Source: Proteromonas lacertae
Taxonomy: Eukaryota > Sar > Bigyra > Opalinata > Proteromonadidae
Length of the DNA: 64,000 bases
Direction: 5' to 3'
NCBI GenBank assembly: GCA_002245135.1
Contig: NGBS01000889.1
Span: 62,001 to 126,000 of the forward strand
Shown: one piece after another, positions 1-11,800 of the stretch
Layout: each line of letters begins with the position of its first letter
Numbering within the stretch: the first letter of the stretch is position 1
Notes under the pieces: generated by a model
Told to the model about the DNA's origin: nothing
The model's database searches: none
The model's input: only the letters and a program-made list of their open reading frames with translations
Position numbers and translations under genes: made by a program

Positions 1-116
1 ATAGCTGATTTAATAGGATTATCACCATAATACAATACACCATCACAATCAAATAGAAATGTATCGTATTTATCAATCAATTGTGGAGTAAATATATCAA
101 TTTTATAATCATTCAT
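1..116 (-). CDS. HAD phosphatase, second copy, 5' end only (runs off window)
   Basis: The reverse strand starts with ATG at 116 and encodes the N-terminus of a haloacid dehalogenase phosphatase with motif I DCDGVLYYGD. The 38 codons present are identical at the DNA level to the start of the complete gene at 7783, and the match continues about 34 bp upstream of the start codon. The enzyme family (p-nitrophenylphosphatase/phosphoglycolate phosphatase type) removes phosphate from small metabolites. Only the 5' end is inside the window, so whether this copy is complete cannot be judged. It diverges head-to-head from the AGC kinase gene at 196, with about 80 bp between the two start codons. Confidence 0.8.
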   Translation of the reverse strand, partial: MNDYKIDIFTPQLIDKYDTFLFDCDGVLYYGDNPIKSA

Positions 117-150
117 TTCGTATTTTCAACACAAAACAAAAATGAAAAAA
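1..150. repeat. Inverted repeat partner of 7749-7898
   Basis: Bases 1-150 read on the minus strand match 7749-7898 on the plus strand base for base. The match covers the first 116 coding bases and 34 bases of 5' flank of the HAD phosphatase. It ends abruptly at 151/7748. It continues to the left beyond the window, so the true length is unknown. This is seen directly; recent duplication or gene conversion is inferred. Confidence 0.85.
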
Positions 151-195
151 CAAGTCAAGCCAAACTATTTATTTTTATTTTTTAACTTAATTCTA

Positions 196-1476
196 ATGTT
201 TAAGAAACTATGTAGCTTTATAAAGAAGAAAGATAAAAAGAAAGAAAAGAAAGAAAAAGAAAATAATGAAGAGATTCCTCAAGAAGACTCTGTAGTATGA
301 TTATGTCGTTTTCTTTAAATAGGTTGAAGAAAATGTTGAAATGAATGACAAACCAGAAGATTTTGAAGGAGATGATCTTCCTGGAACTACTTACAAAGGA
401 AAGAAACTTTGTTTAGATGATTTCGCTTTATTAAAGACAATTGGTAAAGGATCTTTTGGTAAAGTATATGAAGTGAAGATGAAAGATACAGGACAAATTT
501 ATGCTATGAAAGTATTAAGTAAAGAGAGTGTAATTGCGTATTTATTGCTATAATTGATATATAATAAAAAATAGTCGTAAACAATATGAGCACACATTAG
601 CTGAAAGAAGAATATTAGAAGCTGCAGCTCATCCATTCTTAGTGAAGTATAAAATGAAAATTGTATTAATATTAATTGAATAGTTTGAGATTTGCTTTTC
701 AATCTCGTACAAAGTTATATATGGTATTAGATTTCTTTAATGGAGGTGAATTATATACTTACTTAACAAAAGGAAAGTTTTCCGAAGAACGAGCCAGATT
801 CTATTCTGCAGAAATCGCATTAGGTTTACATCATTTACATAGTAGTGATATAATTTATCGAGATTTAAAACCTGAGAATTTATTATTAGACAGAGATGGT
901 CACATTCGTATAACTGATTTTGGTTTAAGTAAAGAAGGTGTAGAAGGTGATACAGTTCGATCAATTTGTGGAACTCCTGAATATTTAGCACCTGAAGTGT
1001 TAAGAAAACAACCATATGGTAAAGGTGTAGATTGGTGGAGTTTAGGTACTTTAATATATGAGATGATAAGTGGTTTACCTCCATTCTATGATAAAAACCG
1101 TCAGAGAATGTACAAGAAGATATTAGAAGCTGAATTAGTCCAACCATCTTGTATGAGTGATGCTGCATTTGGAATAATTAAGAAATTTTTAGATCGAAAT
1201 CCAACAACAAGACTTGGTGTGAATGGATTTGATGAGATAAAGAAAGATCCATTCTTTAAAGGTATTGATTGGGATCGATTATTAAGAAAAGAGATTGAAC
1301 CTCCATTTAAACCAACTGTTAAAAGTGAAGATGATGTATCAAATGTTGATCCTGTATTTGTAGATGAATTGCCAACAGTAACTCCAACCCCAGCTGATGT
1401 AGCTTTGACTGATCCTGATGCATTTAATGGTTTTACTTATAAACCAGATACAATGGGTGAATCTTCTGCAAAATAA
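196..1476 (+). CDS. AGC-family serine/threonine protein kinase, copy 1
   Basis: Four exons (196-294, 323-537, 575-646, 684-1476) join in frame into about 392 residues; introns are 28, 37 and 37 nt with GTA...TAG ends. After a Lys/Glu-rich leader ([12 protein letters not shown]) comes a full kinase domain: glycine loop GKGSFGKV, catalytic Lys in [26 protein letters not shown], and the activation segment [12 protein letters not shown]. The AGC tail has a TPTP turn-like motif and a hydrophobic motif FNGFTY. This layout is typical of the PKB/SGK/S6K branch of AGC kinases. No PH domain is seen, so membrane recruitment would have to use another route, perhaps the basic leader. It is catalytically intact. 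A nearly identical inverted copy lies at 12500-13767. Confidence 0.93.
366..1350. repeat. 985-bp inverted repeat arm, kinase core (partner 12623-13607)
   Basis: The kinase core, including its second and third introns, is repeated in inverted orientation at 12623-13607. Both arms are exactly 985 bp, and every stretch compared is identical, including intron and synonymous sites. On both sides identity stops sharply: the leader and the last 45 or so residues of the two kinases differ. A block this uniform inside otherwise diverged genes suggests gene conversion rather than simple duplication age (inference). Confidence 0.85.
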
Positions 1477-1642
1477 CGTAGTTGTTTTTAGATTTCTATT
1501 CGTCAGATGTAAATATTAAGGTTAATTGAGAAGAATTAATGAGTGTCATTATTAAGAGTATTATTATTATTATGTTTTATGTTTTATATATTTTTATTAT
1601 CAACGCAAAATAAAATATTACACTTATACAAAGAATTAATAA

Positions 1643-2573
1643 CTATTTTTCTGTTGGTTCTGTTGGCTGTTGTGGTGGTTCAACATTATTTTCATCATAA
1701 TCTTCAGCAGATCCTTTTTCTTCAAACAATTTTATCATTTGTTCTACAAATTCAGGATCTATTGATGGAGTTTGATTTTTACGAGGCATATATGATCTAA
1801 TTTCATCAAAATCTAAAGGAAGATAAGCTTTAACCTGCAAAACTTGAACTTGGGCTGGATAAGGACAATCTTGCAAATCGTTGGTAGTCCATGCAGAATT
1901 GTCAATTGCCATAGCTGGTTCACTTATAGCTTCAAATATTCCAAACAGTTTACGTGATGTATAGTTATACAAGAAAAGTTTTGTGAAATTTGGTTTCTAT
2001 TAGTGTAATTTATTATTAAAATATACTATAAATTGCTGCATATCATTTAATGCTTGAGGTATATTACCAAATAGTTGTTTTTCTAAACATTCTCTCATTG
2101 TATGTTCATTACAAGTAAACATGAAACCATTTGGTTTACTTAAGTCATTTACTGTATAGCTTGGAATTTTTTTAATTGTTTCAGTTCTATATCCTCTCTT
2201 AGGGTATTTTTCTCTTTTTCCCCTATATTCTCTACGTTCTGAAGGTGATTCTGGAGGTGGTTCTGTTTTTATTCCTGGTTCATCTACTTTTTTAGGCAAA
2301 ATACTTCCTTGTGCTCTATTTGATAATTATTTATTATTTCTATACTCAGTCCACTCTTTCATATGATTAAGAACAAATTTTGGATCTATTTTAACAAAAT
2401 ACATTATCAAACTCTATTGTAAAATAACGATACACCAATACATACATCCTTATCCTCCGATGTTGATTTTTTCAACCATTCTTTGACTCTTAAAAATAAT
2501 TCTTCATTATATGCTATCTATTATGATCTTATCATTGCAATTATACTTCTTTTTCATCTTTAGGCTCTTCCAT
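1643..2573 (-). CDS. DCD (Development and Cell Death) domain protein
   Basis: Read on the minus strand from ATG at 2573, five exons join through roughly 30-nt introns, for example 1997-2026 and 2518-2546. After a charged N-terminus and a basic P/E-rich linker comes a DCD domain: GFMFTCNEHTMRECLEKQLF, then KLFLYNYTSRKLFGIFEA, then YPAQVQV and LDFDEIRSYMPR. These are the conserved FGLP-like, FLYN-like and PAQVR-type blocks of the family. DCD proteins are known mainly from plants, where they link to stress and cell-death responses, with scattered protist members. The molecular function is not established. The acidic P/Q-rich C-terminus is probably disordered. The gene runs head-to-head with SNF8, starts 68 bp apart. 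Confidence 0.8.
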
Positions 2574-2640
2574 TGCGATTTTAGTTCTTTCTAAAGTTTT
2601 GGTTTCTGAAAAAAATTATAAATCCCCAAAATATTAAAAA

Positions 2641-3357
2641 ATGAATTCTATTCAGAAAAAATACAGAAATGAAAGGGTAAAATTAGCGTATGACTCTCTG
2701 GTACTATCAGTTAAAAAATTGGGAGAACAATATCATGCTTCGTTAGCAGAATTAGCTCAATGTTATAAAGAGCAAATAAAAAAAGATCCAGTTCTTCAAG
2801 AAGATTTCTTTTCAATGTGTTATGCAATAGGCGTTGATCCACTCTCTTCAACAAAAGGATTTTGGCAAGATGTTTTTGGTTTTGGTGATTTCTATAAAAC
2901 ACTTACAATATCAATAATTAATATATGTATAAAAACGCAACCAGAAAATGGTGGACTTATTCCATTAACCGATTTAATTTATTATTTGAAGTCTACAATG
3001 AAAGTTGATAGTATATCATCAAATGATGTAAAAAGAAGTCTATTGCAAATCCAAAAATTAAGTCCAGAGTATAGCATAATTGTATTAGATGGAAAAGAAA
3101 TGTTATTGAATAAACCTCAACAATTCAGTGATTATCAAAGAATAATTCTTTCCTATTTGTCTGATACAAACAAACAACCAGTAAATAGATTTATTACGCT
3201 GACCATTGCAACAAATATATGTAAAATACCTAAGCAACATGTTTCTACAATTCTAGATGATATGATGCAAGATTGTTTCCTTTGGATTGATAATCAGTGT
3301 GAAGAAGAACCGAGGTATTATTGTTCAAGTTTTAATATAACGTCTAATATAATGTAA
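2641..3357 (+). CDS. SNF8: ESCRT-II subunit VPS22/SNF8
   Basis: A single uninterrupted exon of 238 codons. It matches the EAP30/VPS22 family throughout: the helical N-terminus is followed by the family block IGVDPLSSTKGFWQDVFGFG, then GDFYKTLTISIINIC, NGGLIPLTDL and the C-terminal winged helices ending in LWID. The ESCRT-II complex (VPS22, VPS36, two VPS25) acts on endosomes to sort ubiquitinated cargo into multivesicular bodies and recruits ESCRT-III. Length is close to the usual 250 residues. It is one of the few intronless genes here. The start is the first ATG after an A-rich leader. Confidence 0.92.
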   Translation: MNSIQKKYRNERVKLAYDSLVLSVKKLGEQYHASLAELAQCYKEQIKKDPVLQEDFFSMCYAIGVDPLSSTKGFWQDVFGFGDFYKTLTISIINICIKTQPENGGLIPLTDLIYYLKSTMKVDSISSNDVKRSLLQIQKLSPEYSIIVLDGKEMLLNKPQQFSDYQRIILSYLSDTNKQPVNRFITLTIATNICKIPKQHVSTILDDMMQDCFLWIDNQCEEEPRYYCSSFNITSNIM

Positions 3358-3413
3358 TTATTCCATTTCTGTTGTGTACATCATACTGTTGTTAATTGTA
3401 TTGAATAAATAAA

Positions 3414-5068
3414 ATGCCATCTGCGTATAATAAAGTCGATAACAATGTAAAGCACCAACCAGCTTCTAAATTTCCCACAATGAAAGTGGTTGCTGTGGCA
3501 ATAACGGCATTTACTAATTATTGTAGTATGCAATTAGTGTATCCATTTATCCCTTTTATGGTTAAAGACTTTTTTCCACAAGTATTTTATCGGATCTATA
3601 ATATTATTGATTTTTTGAATAATATTTCATAAATTTTATTTCTAATTTCATAATAGTTACTAGATAGTGAGTTGGGATATAGAGTTGGATTACTTGGTGC
3701 ATCTTTTAATTTGGGAAATTTTGTAGGAAGCATTTTGTGGGGTTATATCGCAGATATCAAAGGAAGAAGGTTCGCATTAATATCAGGAATATTAGGAACT
3801 CTCGTCAGTACTTTATTATTTGGATTTTCAGTGAATTATATTTGGGCAATTGGAGCAAGATTTTTATGGGGTATATTGAATGGTAATTCAGGTGTATCAA
3901 AGGTATATTTGTCTGAAATCTTAACCAATGAACAACAATCTGTCGGTTTCACCACTTTAGGAGCAACAGATGGCTTAGGAAGGTATAAATATATTTAATA
4001 TAATTATTTGAAAGTAATAATAATGCTATAATAGAATTGTTGGTCCAGTGATTGGAGGATATTTAGGTCATAAAGGAAATATCAAATATATAGCTGATAG
4101 AATTGAAATGGTGAAGAAAGTATTATTTTTTTATTTTGCCATATAGTTTCCATATTTAATTGCATGTTTAATCTGTGTTTTATTCTCTGTTATTGGATAT
4201 ATTGTCGCATATTCTACTATCAAAGAAACTTTAACACCAGAATTGAAAGAAAGAATGAAAGTCAAAAGAAATGGAGATAAAAATAATACTTATTCTTTCT
4301 TCACTGTATTTAAAACTTGGGATATCATGATTCCTTGTTGTTTATATGCAATTTTAGGAATTCATGGATCAGCATTTGATGAAACACTTCCATTATTCTT
4401 ATTAAATCCAAAAAGTGTTGGAGGATTTGCATATGATTCCAGTAAAATTGGAGTAGTGTATCTATTAGCTGCTCCTCTTCAATTATTTGGTTTAATTTTC
4501 TTTTATCCAAAATGGACGAAATGGTTTGGATATCGAATGGGAATGGTATATAGTTCAATAGTTGGATTAACTTTTACTTATTTCTTTCCTGTTTTATCAA
4601 TATTCAATAATCAATCAGTCACTGTATATATATATTCCTATATTATAATATTTCTTTAGTTTATCACTATATGCGTATCAATGGTATTTGGAATATTACA
4701 ACTATTCAGAATTATGTGCTTTACCAGTGTAATTGTTCTAATAAATAATTCATGTTTACCTGAACAAAAATCTAAAACAAATGCTCTAGCTCAGACATTA
4801 AGTGGAGCTTGTAGATCCATTGGTCCATATTTTGGTGCAAATCTGTTTGCATGGAGTTGTAACAACAATATTGGTTATCCCTATAATTATACATTCCTTT
4901 ATAAAGTATAAATATCTCATTTATTTCTTTATATAGGTGATATCCATGATATATGTAATAACTATTGTTGGTACTTACATCTTGCCACCATCCATCGAGA
5001 ATAAGAAGACATTGCCAACTCCAACAATAACAGTCGATAAAAATATGGAAGTAGTCGTTAAACAGTAA
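3414..5068 (+). CDS. Major facilitator superfamily transporter (ZIFL-like)
   Basis: Six exons separated by short AT introns give a protein of roughly 480 residues with the expected transmembrane helices. The first helix pair is followed by the MFS signature region between helices 2 and 3 (WGYIADIKGRR), then LGATDGLGR/IVGPVIGGYLG in helices 4-5, a charged central loop, and C-terminal helices including RSIGPYFGANLFAW. This layout resembles the plant and fungal ZINC-INDUCED FACILITATOR-like group of proton-coupled exporters. The substrate cannot be read from sequence. Introns include one that starts with a short TA repeat near 4626. The stop is TAA at 5066-5068. Confidence 0.85.
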
Positions 5069-5208
5069 ATTACATATTACTACTTATAATTATATTCTTA
5101 TAACTGTATGTTGGATTAAAACATTTTGATTGATAAAATATTACCGTTTCATGTTTTAAAAAACTCAAAAAAACAACAAATAAATGAAAATAAACACTAT
5201 TAAATTAT

Positions 5209-6475
5209 CTATTTTGTATCAGCATAAGGGAACATATATCCTCTTAACAACAATTTTTGTTTCTCCTTTTCACTTGGGTATAATTTCTCTCTTACTTCAG
5301 GATGAGGTATTTTATATTTTTCCATAATAAAATTAATATGATCTTCAGTGAGTGGAATATTTTCTCTGAGTACGTCAAATATAATCTATAAGATTCATAA
5401 ATCATAACAAATACTTGAGTATTCCTTGTCATTGGTGTATTATACGCTAAAACAGTTTCTTCTAACAAATCAATACATAATTCAGGAGTTAAATTACTTC
5501 CTCTTTCATATATACAAGCAAGACTATAAATCAATCTCTTTTCGTTGTTAGTTAACATATCAGGAGTTCTAAATGAAATAAAATAACAATAATGATAAAT
5601 ACTGTTTTAAACTATCAACAACAATTTGAAAAACTTGATGCATTTTTAATTGATTTTCTAAGATCAATTTTGCAGCTTGTAATCTTGCTACTTTTAAATC
5701 ACTCATTGCATCTTGGGATATAAAATCATCATCCAATAGAATTTGCCTTCTCTTTTCATTCAATACTTTTCGATCATATTCTTTAAATTTGAATTCTTTT
5801 TCTTCTTCTTTATCTTGTTGAGTTATATCTTTTCCAAAACGTTTGAAATTGGGTATTTTTTCAACATGTCTCCATGTTATATCTTCTTTCTTGATTGGTG
5901 AATCTTCATTTTCTGGATTTTGGTATATTTTTCTAAGTCTCTTTGGATACCATCCTGGGTTATGTGGATATGGAGCCATTACCGTTGTTAAGTGCTGTTC
6001 TCCTTTATGCCTATTTTCAATTAATAACCCATCTTTCTTTATCTTATGTCTCTTTTCAACTCTAATTATAAAAGATGATATATATGTAATATTATATTAT
6101 ACATTTCATATTTGTATTTTGGTTCTACTGTGAAAAATCTAGTTGGAACTTCTGGAACTCTCCATCTGTCCACTAGAGCATCTATATTAGCCCATCTATG
6201 TTTTGGATCAAATCTTGGTGGAGGTGGTGGTGGTTTTGGCTTTTCCACCACTGGATGATGGATTTGAAAAAAATCATGACCTACAAATAACAGAAATGTT
6301 TAATATACATACTTTCAGATATTAATGCACATTCTTTAGGGAATTTACTATTAGACTCAGTATCATATGAAGATCCAGTTGTTGCTTTATTTGCTCTATA
6401 CTCAGATTCTATAATATACCGCAATTGTATAATACCTGCTATCAATTTTTTAAGCTTATCTCCATTTTTGCTCAT
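5209..6475 (-). CDS. Conserved-looking protein of unknown function
   Basis: Five exons splice in frame into about 365 residues, starting at ATG 6475 (MSKNGDKLKK) and ending at TAG 5209. An additional upstream exon cannot be excluded because the frame stays open for some codons before this ATG. Visible features are a proline run (KPPPPPPRFDPKHRW), a basic segment NPGWYPKRLRKIY, a Lys/Glu-rich helical stretch, and a compact C-terminal region (SLACIYERGSNLTPELCIDL). The regular pattern of charged helices suggests a structural or complex-bound protein. I do not recognise the family. It is transcribed divergently from RABGGTA, 70 bp away. Confidence 0.6.
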
Positions 6476-6544
6476 TCTATTCAAAATAAATTCAAAAAAA
6501 CAGTTTGATTGTGTTTGAGGCTTGAGAATCTTTAAAAACAAAAT

Positions 6545-7583
6545 ATGGTAAGATAAACGAAATATTATTTACTATAATAGCACGGACGAAGGTTAGATGA
6601 ATATCAAAAAGAGAAAACTGAGGAAGAAATTGCAGAAGAAGCAAAAAAGAAAGCAAAATATGAAAAGTTATCCTCCGAATTGCTGGATAAGGTATTTATT
6701 TCATTTATTTAATAAAATATCAATAGTATCACAAAAAAGTGTACAATGATGGAATATTCGTATATCTTTCACAGTTACTTAACATCAATCCTGAACTATA
6801 TCCTATGTGGAATTATAGAAAAGAATTAATAGAATTTAAATTAAATCAGTTGTATTCTAATTACGTGAATATAATATAAATAGAAATGAAGAAGAAAGAA
6901 TAAATTTTATGAATAAAGAGTTGTTATTTAATCAAACAATCATAGCTACAAAGAATCCAAAATGTTACAGCGTATGGTATCATAGATATTGGATAATTCT
7001 AAAAGGTTATGGAAATAAAGAGAATGAACTTGAATTATGTGAAAAACTATTAGAAAAAGATCAACGTAATTTTCATTGTTGGGGATACAGACTGAAAATA
7101 GTAAAGATACTAAGTGAGTGTAAAGAAGAATCTGAATTGAAATTTGCCAATGGTATGTTAAGTAAAAACTTCTCCAATTATTCAGCAATGCATTATAAAA
7201 TTCATTATTATAATATGTTAAAGAAAAATACAATTCTAGATGAAATGGATGATATTGTAAATGCTGTTTTTACAGATCCATATGACCAAAGTTATTGGTT
7301 ATATTTGAAATGGATGATTAATTATGTGAAAGAGAATTATAGTGATAAATTGGATGATGTTTTTAATAAAACTATTGAGATTTGTGGAGTATTAATGGAG
7401 GAGGAAGAAAAATGCCAATGGCCTGTTTATTTATTATATTATGTTTATAAACAAAAGTACAATATTGCTAAAGATTCAGAATATAAACAAAAGTGTGTAG
7501 ATTATCTCACAAAGTTGATAGACATTGACAATTTACATAAGAAAATGTATGAAGATATGATAGAGAGTATGAATAAAGAATAG
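6545..7583 (+). CDS. RABGGTA: Rab geranylgeranyltransferase alpha subunit
   Basis: The start is MHGRRLDEYQ, the family's usual MHGR N-terminus, with a 33-nt intron directly after the ATG codon. Prenyltransferase alpha repeats follow: LLNINPELYPMWNYRKELI, NPKCYSVWYHRYWII, DQRNFHCWGYRLKIV, NYSAMHYKIHYY and DQSYWLYLKWMI. Each carries the PFTA pattern of a helical pair ending in W-x-Y/H-R. With its beta subunit and Rab escort protein the enzyme attaches geranylgeranyl groups to Rab GTPases, controlling vesicle traffic. Introns at 6548-6580, after ELLDK, and before NEEERINF all restore the frame. It lacks the extra LRR/Ig-like domains of the mammalian protein. Confidence 0.9.
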
Positions 7584-7665
7584 AGGTTAATTAAAATGAA
7601 TAAAAATAATCAACAATAATGATTGTTTGTTTTATATTTACACTTTTTTTTGATCGTTACAGTAA

Positions 7666-7738
7666 GCCCGTCTAGCTCAGTCGGTAGAGCGCTAGGCTCT
7701 TAACCTAGTGGTCGGGGGTTCGAGCCCCCCGGTGGGCG
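7666..7738 (+). tRNA. tRNA-Lys (CTT)
   Basis: A 73-nt cloverleaf can be drawn by eye: acceptor GCCCGTC pairs with GGTGGGC (two wobble pairs), D-arm TAGCTCAGTCGGTAGAG, anticodon arm CTAGG/CCTAG with loop CTCTTAA (anticodon CTT, decoding AAG), and T-arm GGGGGTTCGAGCCCCC. Discriminator G is at 7738 and no CCA is encoded. A- and B-box sequences are intact and a T-rich stretch follows for Pol III termination. No intron is present. It stands out as a GC-rich island in AT-rich surroundings. Confidence 0.97.
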
Positions 7739-7748
7739 TTATTTTTAT

Positions 7749-7898
7749 TTTTTTCATTTTTGTTTTGTGTTGAAAATACGAAATGAATGATTATAAAATT
7801 GATATATTTACTCCACAATTGATTGATAAATACGATACATTTCTATTTGATTGTGATGGTGTATTGTATTATGGTGATAATCCTATTAAATCAGCTAT
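7749..7898. repeat. Inverted repeat partner of 1-150
   Basis: This block contains the leader and the first 116 coding bases of the HAD phosphatase and is identical in inverted form to the left edge of the window. The match begins 11 bp after the end of the tRNA-Lys gene, so the tRNA itself is not part of the repeat. tRNA genes are common recombination or insertion points, but no direct evidence of that is seen here. Confidence 0.85.
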
Positions 7899-8747
7899 AA
7901 ATGTAGTAAATACATTAAAACAATCAGGAAAGGATGTGTTCTTTATTGTATTATTTTTATTGTTATAGTATAGTCAAACAATAATTCTTTAAGCCGACAA
8001 GGATATGTAGATCGTTTGAAAAGATATGGAATAGATGCTGATAAATCACAAATGATACCGTATGTATTTTGTTATATTTATTCCTGTAGATCGAGTTTTG
8101 TAGCTGCTGAATATTTAAAGAGATTAGGAAATATAAAAAGTGTATATATGATAGGAGAAGAAGGATTATGTGATGAAATAAAAGAAGTTGGAATAGAAGT
8201 ACATGGTTTAGAAGATAATCATAATTATGATTTCAGTGTAAATGATATAGATATAAACTCTGAAGTAGATGCAGTTGTTTGTGGCTTTGATACAGTGTTA
8301 AATTTCACTAAATTAGCTAAGGCAACAGTATATTTACAAAATCCAAAATGTAAATTTATAGCTTGTGAAAAGTATAATTTAATAATTCTATTTATTAGAG
8401 ATATAAAGTATATAGAAGCTAATTCTTATCAATATCCAGCTGGTGAACCAAATATAGAGTTTTTAGAAGTGTCAACATCTAGAAAAGCAGATGTATTAAC
8501 AGGTAAACCATCTGAGTTAGTATTTGAATGTATAAAATCTCTTCGACCGAAATTAGATGAAAGAAGAAGTATAATGATTGGTGATACTTTATCAACTGAT
8601 ATATTATTTGGAAATAAAAATGGAATTGATACTTTATTAGTATTAAGTGGTCAAGTGAGTAGTTTAGATGAAGTATATACTTCAAATAATGATATTTATC
8701 CAACGTATTACTTAAATAATCTAGGAGATATAGATGGTAAATTTTAA
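7783..8747 (+). CDS. HAD-superfamily phosphatase (phosphoglycolate/4-nitrophenyl phosphatase type)
   Basis: Four exons with introns of 26, 30 and 27 nt give about 290 residues. HAD motif I is FDCDGVLYYGD (nucleophile Asp), motif II is ISNNSLSR, the cap region includes a VCGFDT motif, motif III Lys lies in LTGKPSELVF, and motif IV is MIGDTLSTDILFGN. This is the C2-capped group that includes eukaryotic PGP, yeast PHO13 and chronophin, which clear toxic phospho-metabolites such as 2-phosphoglycolate or act on pyridoxal phosphate. All catalytic motifs are present. The 26-nt intron at 7948-7973 is among the shortest in the window. A second copy begins at the left window edge. Confidence 0.88.
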
Positions 8748-8846
8748 ATGTTGATTTTAATAATTAATAAATAAATTATTTGTTTTTTTTTCTGTTTTTT
8801 ATTCAACATATTCATTTTAATCATTCAATAATAAAGTTTACATTAA

Positions 8847-11800
8847 TTATTCTACATTTACATATTCTTTTGATAATTCTTTATTTTCTTCTTCAGTAAT
8901 TCCATCTAATTTTATTCTTCCTATTGTTGAAAATGTTACTAAAAATGATTTTAATTCTGATTTATCTATATTCTCTTTCATTGTTATTGATAATTCATCT
9001 AAACAATCAAATACTTCTTTGTTTTCTTTCATTAATCTCAACTCACTTTCATCTAATTCATTTCCTAATAGATTAATCTCTTCTAATTGTTTGTAACTTT
9101 TTAATCTTTCTATTAACATTTTTAATCCTATTTCATTCATTCCAATGTCTATTCAAATAAAAAAGGCTACTATAAATATAGAATACTTGAAAGATTCAAG
9201 AAAAACAAATCATTTATCCATACAAAATTATGATCTTCAAACAAATCTAAAAAACTACATATTATCTCTATTCCCTTATCTCCAATTGGATTATTAAATA
9301 TTGATATATGCTCTAAATGTTTCGGTAAAAAATCTATTAATTCTTCTAACCCTTTATAACTTATTTTATTACTTGATAAATTAAGTGTTTTATATCTTAT
9401 CTGCTTTATTAATGGAATATGAGAATCGTTGATATTCATATCTATTTTAGAAGATATATAGTAAAAATACTTGAAAAATCATAATCATCTCTGCTTGTAT
9501 TACAAATGAAATAGTTCAAATAATATTCCAACTCTTCATTTGTCCATAATGGATTTTTCATTTCCACAATTGGATAATTATCATTCTCTAATGATTTTGA
9601 ACATATTGCTTTTAATCCTTTCATTCTGATATTATTTCCATTTAGCTTTATTGTTTTGCATTCATCAATACAATATATTCCATTCACTAATTCAATTACA
9701 CCTTCATCATCAATGGATATATTACTCAAATCTATATTACCTATATCGCATACATTGAAATTATCAATTAACATATCTAGATTATCTAACAATAGTCTTA
9801 CTCCATCATTACCAATTGGATTATCTATACATTCATAATATACATGATAATACTTTTAACGAATAATCGATCAACATTGTTTGATTCGTTCGCATAGTTC
9901 ATCAAATATTTTAATCCAGTAGAATCAATATTATTACTACTTATATCTAGACTTATTTTATAGTGAATATTCTGCAATCCATCCAATAAATATTTTAATC
10001 CTATTGAAGATAATCCCATTTCTATTACATATTAATCAATTATTATTATACTTCTACAGTCCAGACGATAGGAAAAATCAATTAGTAATTGCATATGTGA
10101 AGATAATATTTTCATCCCTAAATCTCCTATTTCATTTCCCCATAATTCAAGATGATAAATATATGGCAATGAAGATAAATTGTTAATCAGTACTTCTATA
10201 CTTTTATAAGTTAGTTTATTGTCTAAATGATAGAAAAATATCTAATCATACTATTCAATTTTAATTTCTTAATCTTGTTTAATTCATTTGATTTCATAAA
10301 GATGAACAATTTTAGTATATCATCATCAATATCAGATCTATCAAGCCATATTTCATTTTCTTGAATTTCCAAATATCTGATTAATTCTGGAATATCTTTA
10401 TCAATCAATAATTCTTTACTTCCATTGAAATCAAATTTGATTTTTGAAATAGGAAATTTGGAGAATAAAGCTTTTAATCCTTTTGAATGAATATTTCTGT
10501 TTCCTAAAGTATATATTCTACTAAGATTTGGATATTTGAATAATTCTTCTGATAATATTATCATTGATTCATCATTTAAATTCATTCTATGAAGATTCAA
10601 TATATTACATTTATTGATTAACAAATGTAAATAAGGAATTAATAATTTGAATCCTTTTGGACCAATTGGATTATCTATATCAGAATAAGAATTAAAAAAA
10701 AAGATATATATATATACGATGAAGATCTATATATTTTAATCTAGTAAAAGGAATTGATTTAACAAATGATTCAATGACATGAAATGAAAGATAACACATT
10801 GACAGATCTAAATCTCGTAGATTTGATAAAAGGTTATAAGACGGTGGGAATAATAATTGTAATAAGAATGAAATGTTAAAGCCAAAAATATTATCTAATT
10901 AAATATAACTGATTAGAATTATACTAAACTTTAGTATTGGTTGATTGATAATTTTTAATATAATCAACAAATAATTCATTCCTTCTTCACAAAAACAAAT
11001 AAATTCTGAATTAATTGTGATAATTTCTCCTGTTTCATAATCATAAGATATAATATTACAAATCATTTCATCTAAGTAACATTCTTTATCTTCTGTGCAT
11101 TGGTGATATACTTGAAATTTCAGTTTTTCTTGTATTGTATAATCTCCACTACATATTTTTATCATTAATAAAACTGATAACAATTTTTCATTTGCTTTCT
11201 GATTATATGATTTTATTAAATCAACAAGAAAATCTATTCAAATATATTCATTTCATCATTATACTTTCATATCTATCACTTTTCATATAATATTCTACCT
11301 TATCATTAATATGTGATATATCAATACAATAATCATTTTTAAACAGTATTTCTTTCCTTTCTTTCACAACTATTAAATTACTATCTGAATCTTTTAATAT
11401 TTCGCTCATTTTTATCATTTCTTTTTTCAACTCTTTTAAACTCAATCTATCTTCGTTTCTAATTTTCAACATTCTTTTTATCATTTCTTTCATTTCATTA
11501 TCATATTCCACTTCAAAACTATATTTACATCTCATTATGTTATTCATTGTCTTAATCATATCATCATCTTCATTAAATGGTAATTTCTTACAAATCATTT
11601 CATATAATATACAGCCAATTGACCAAATCACACCTCTCACATTTACTTCAAATCCATTCAATTCCTCAGGGCTTTTAAAACTTATATTATACAAACTCAT
11701 ATCTTCTTCTTTTCTCAATTCATTTAGGAATAAATCACACAATTTTACATTATTATTTTCATCGTATATTATGTTAGAACTCTTCAAATTACTAACTATT

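Noticed and set aside
737-1168. 143-codon open frame on the minus strand of the kinase (and its twin at 12805-13236)
   Set aside because: It is the antisense shadow of the kinase exon. Its identity in both copies only reflects the repeat.
676-1476. Kinase starting at MNSLRFAFQ
   Set aside because: That start is a TTG codon lying in an intron. The real gene has upstream exons starting at 196 that provide the glycine loop and catalytic Lys.
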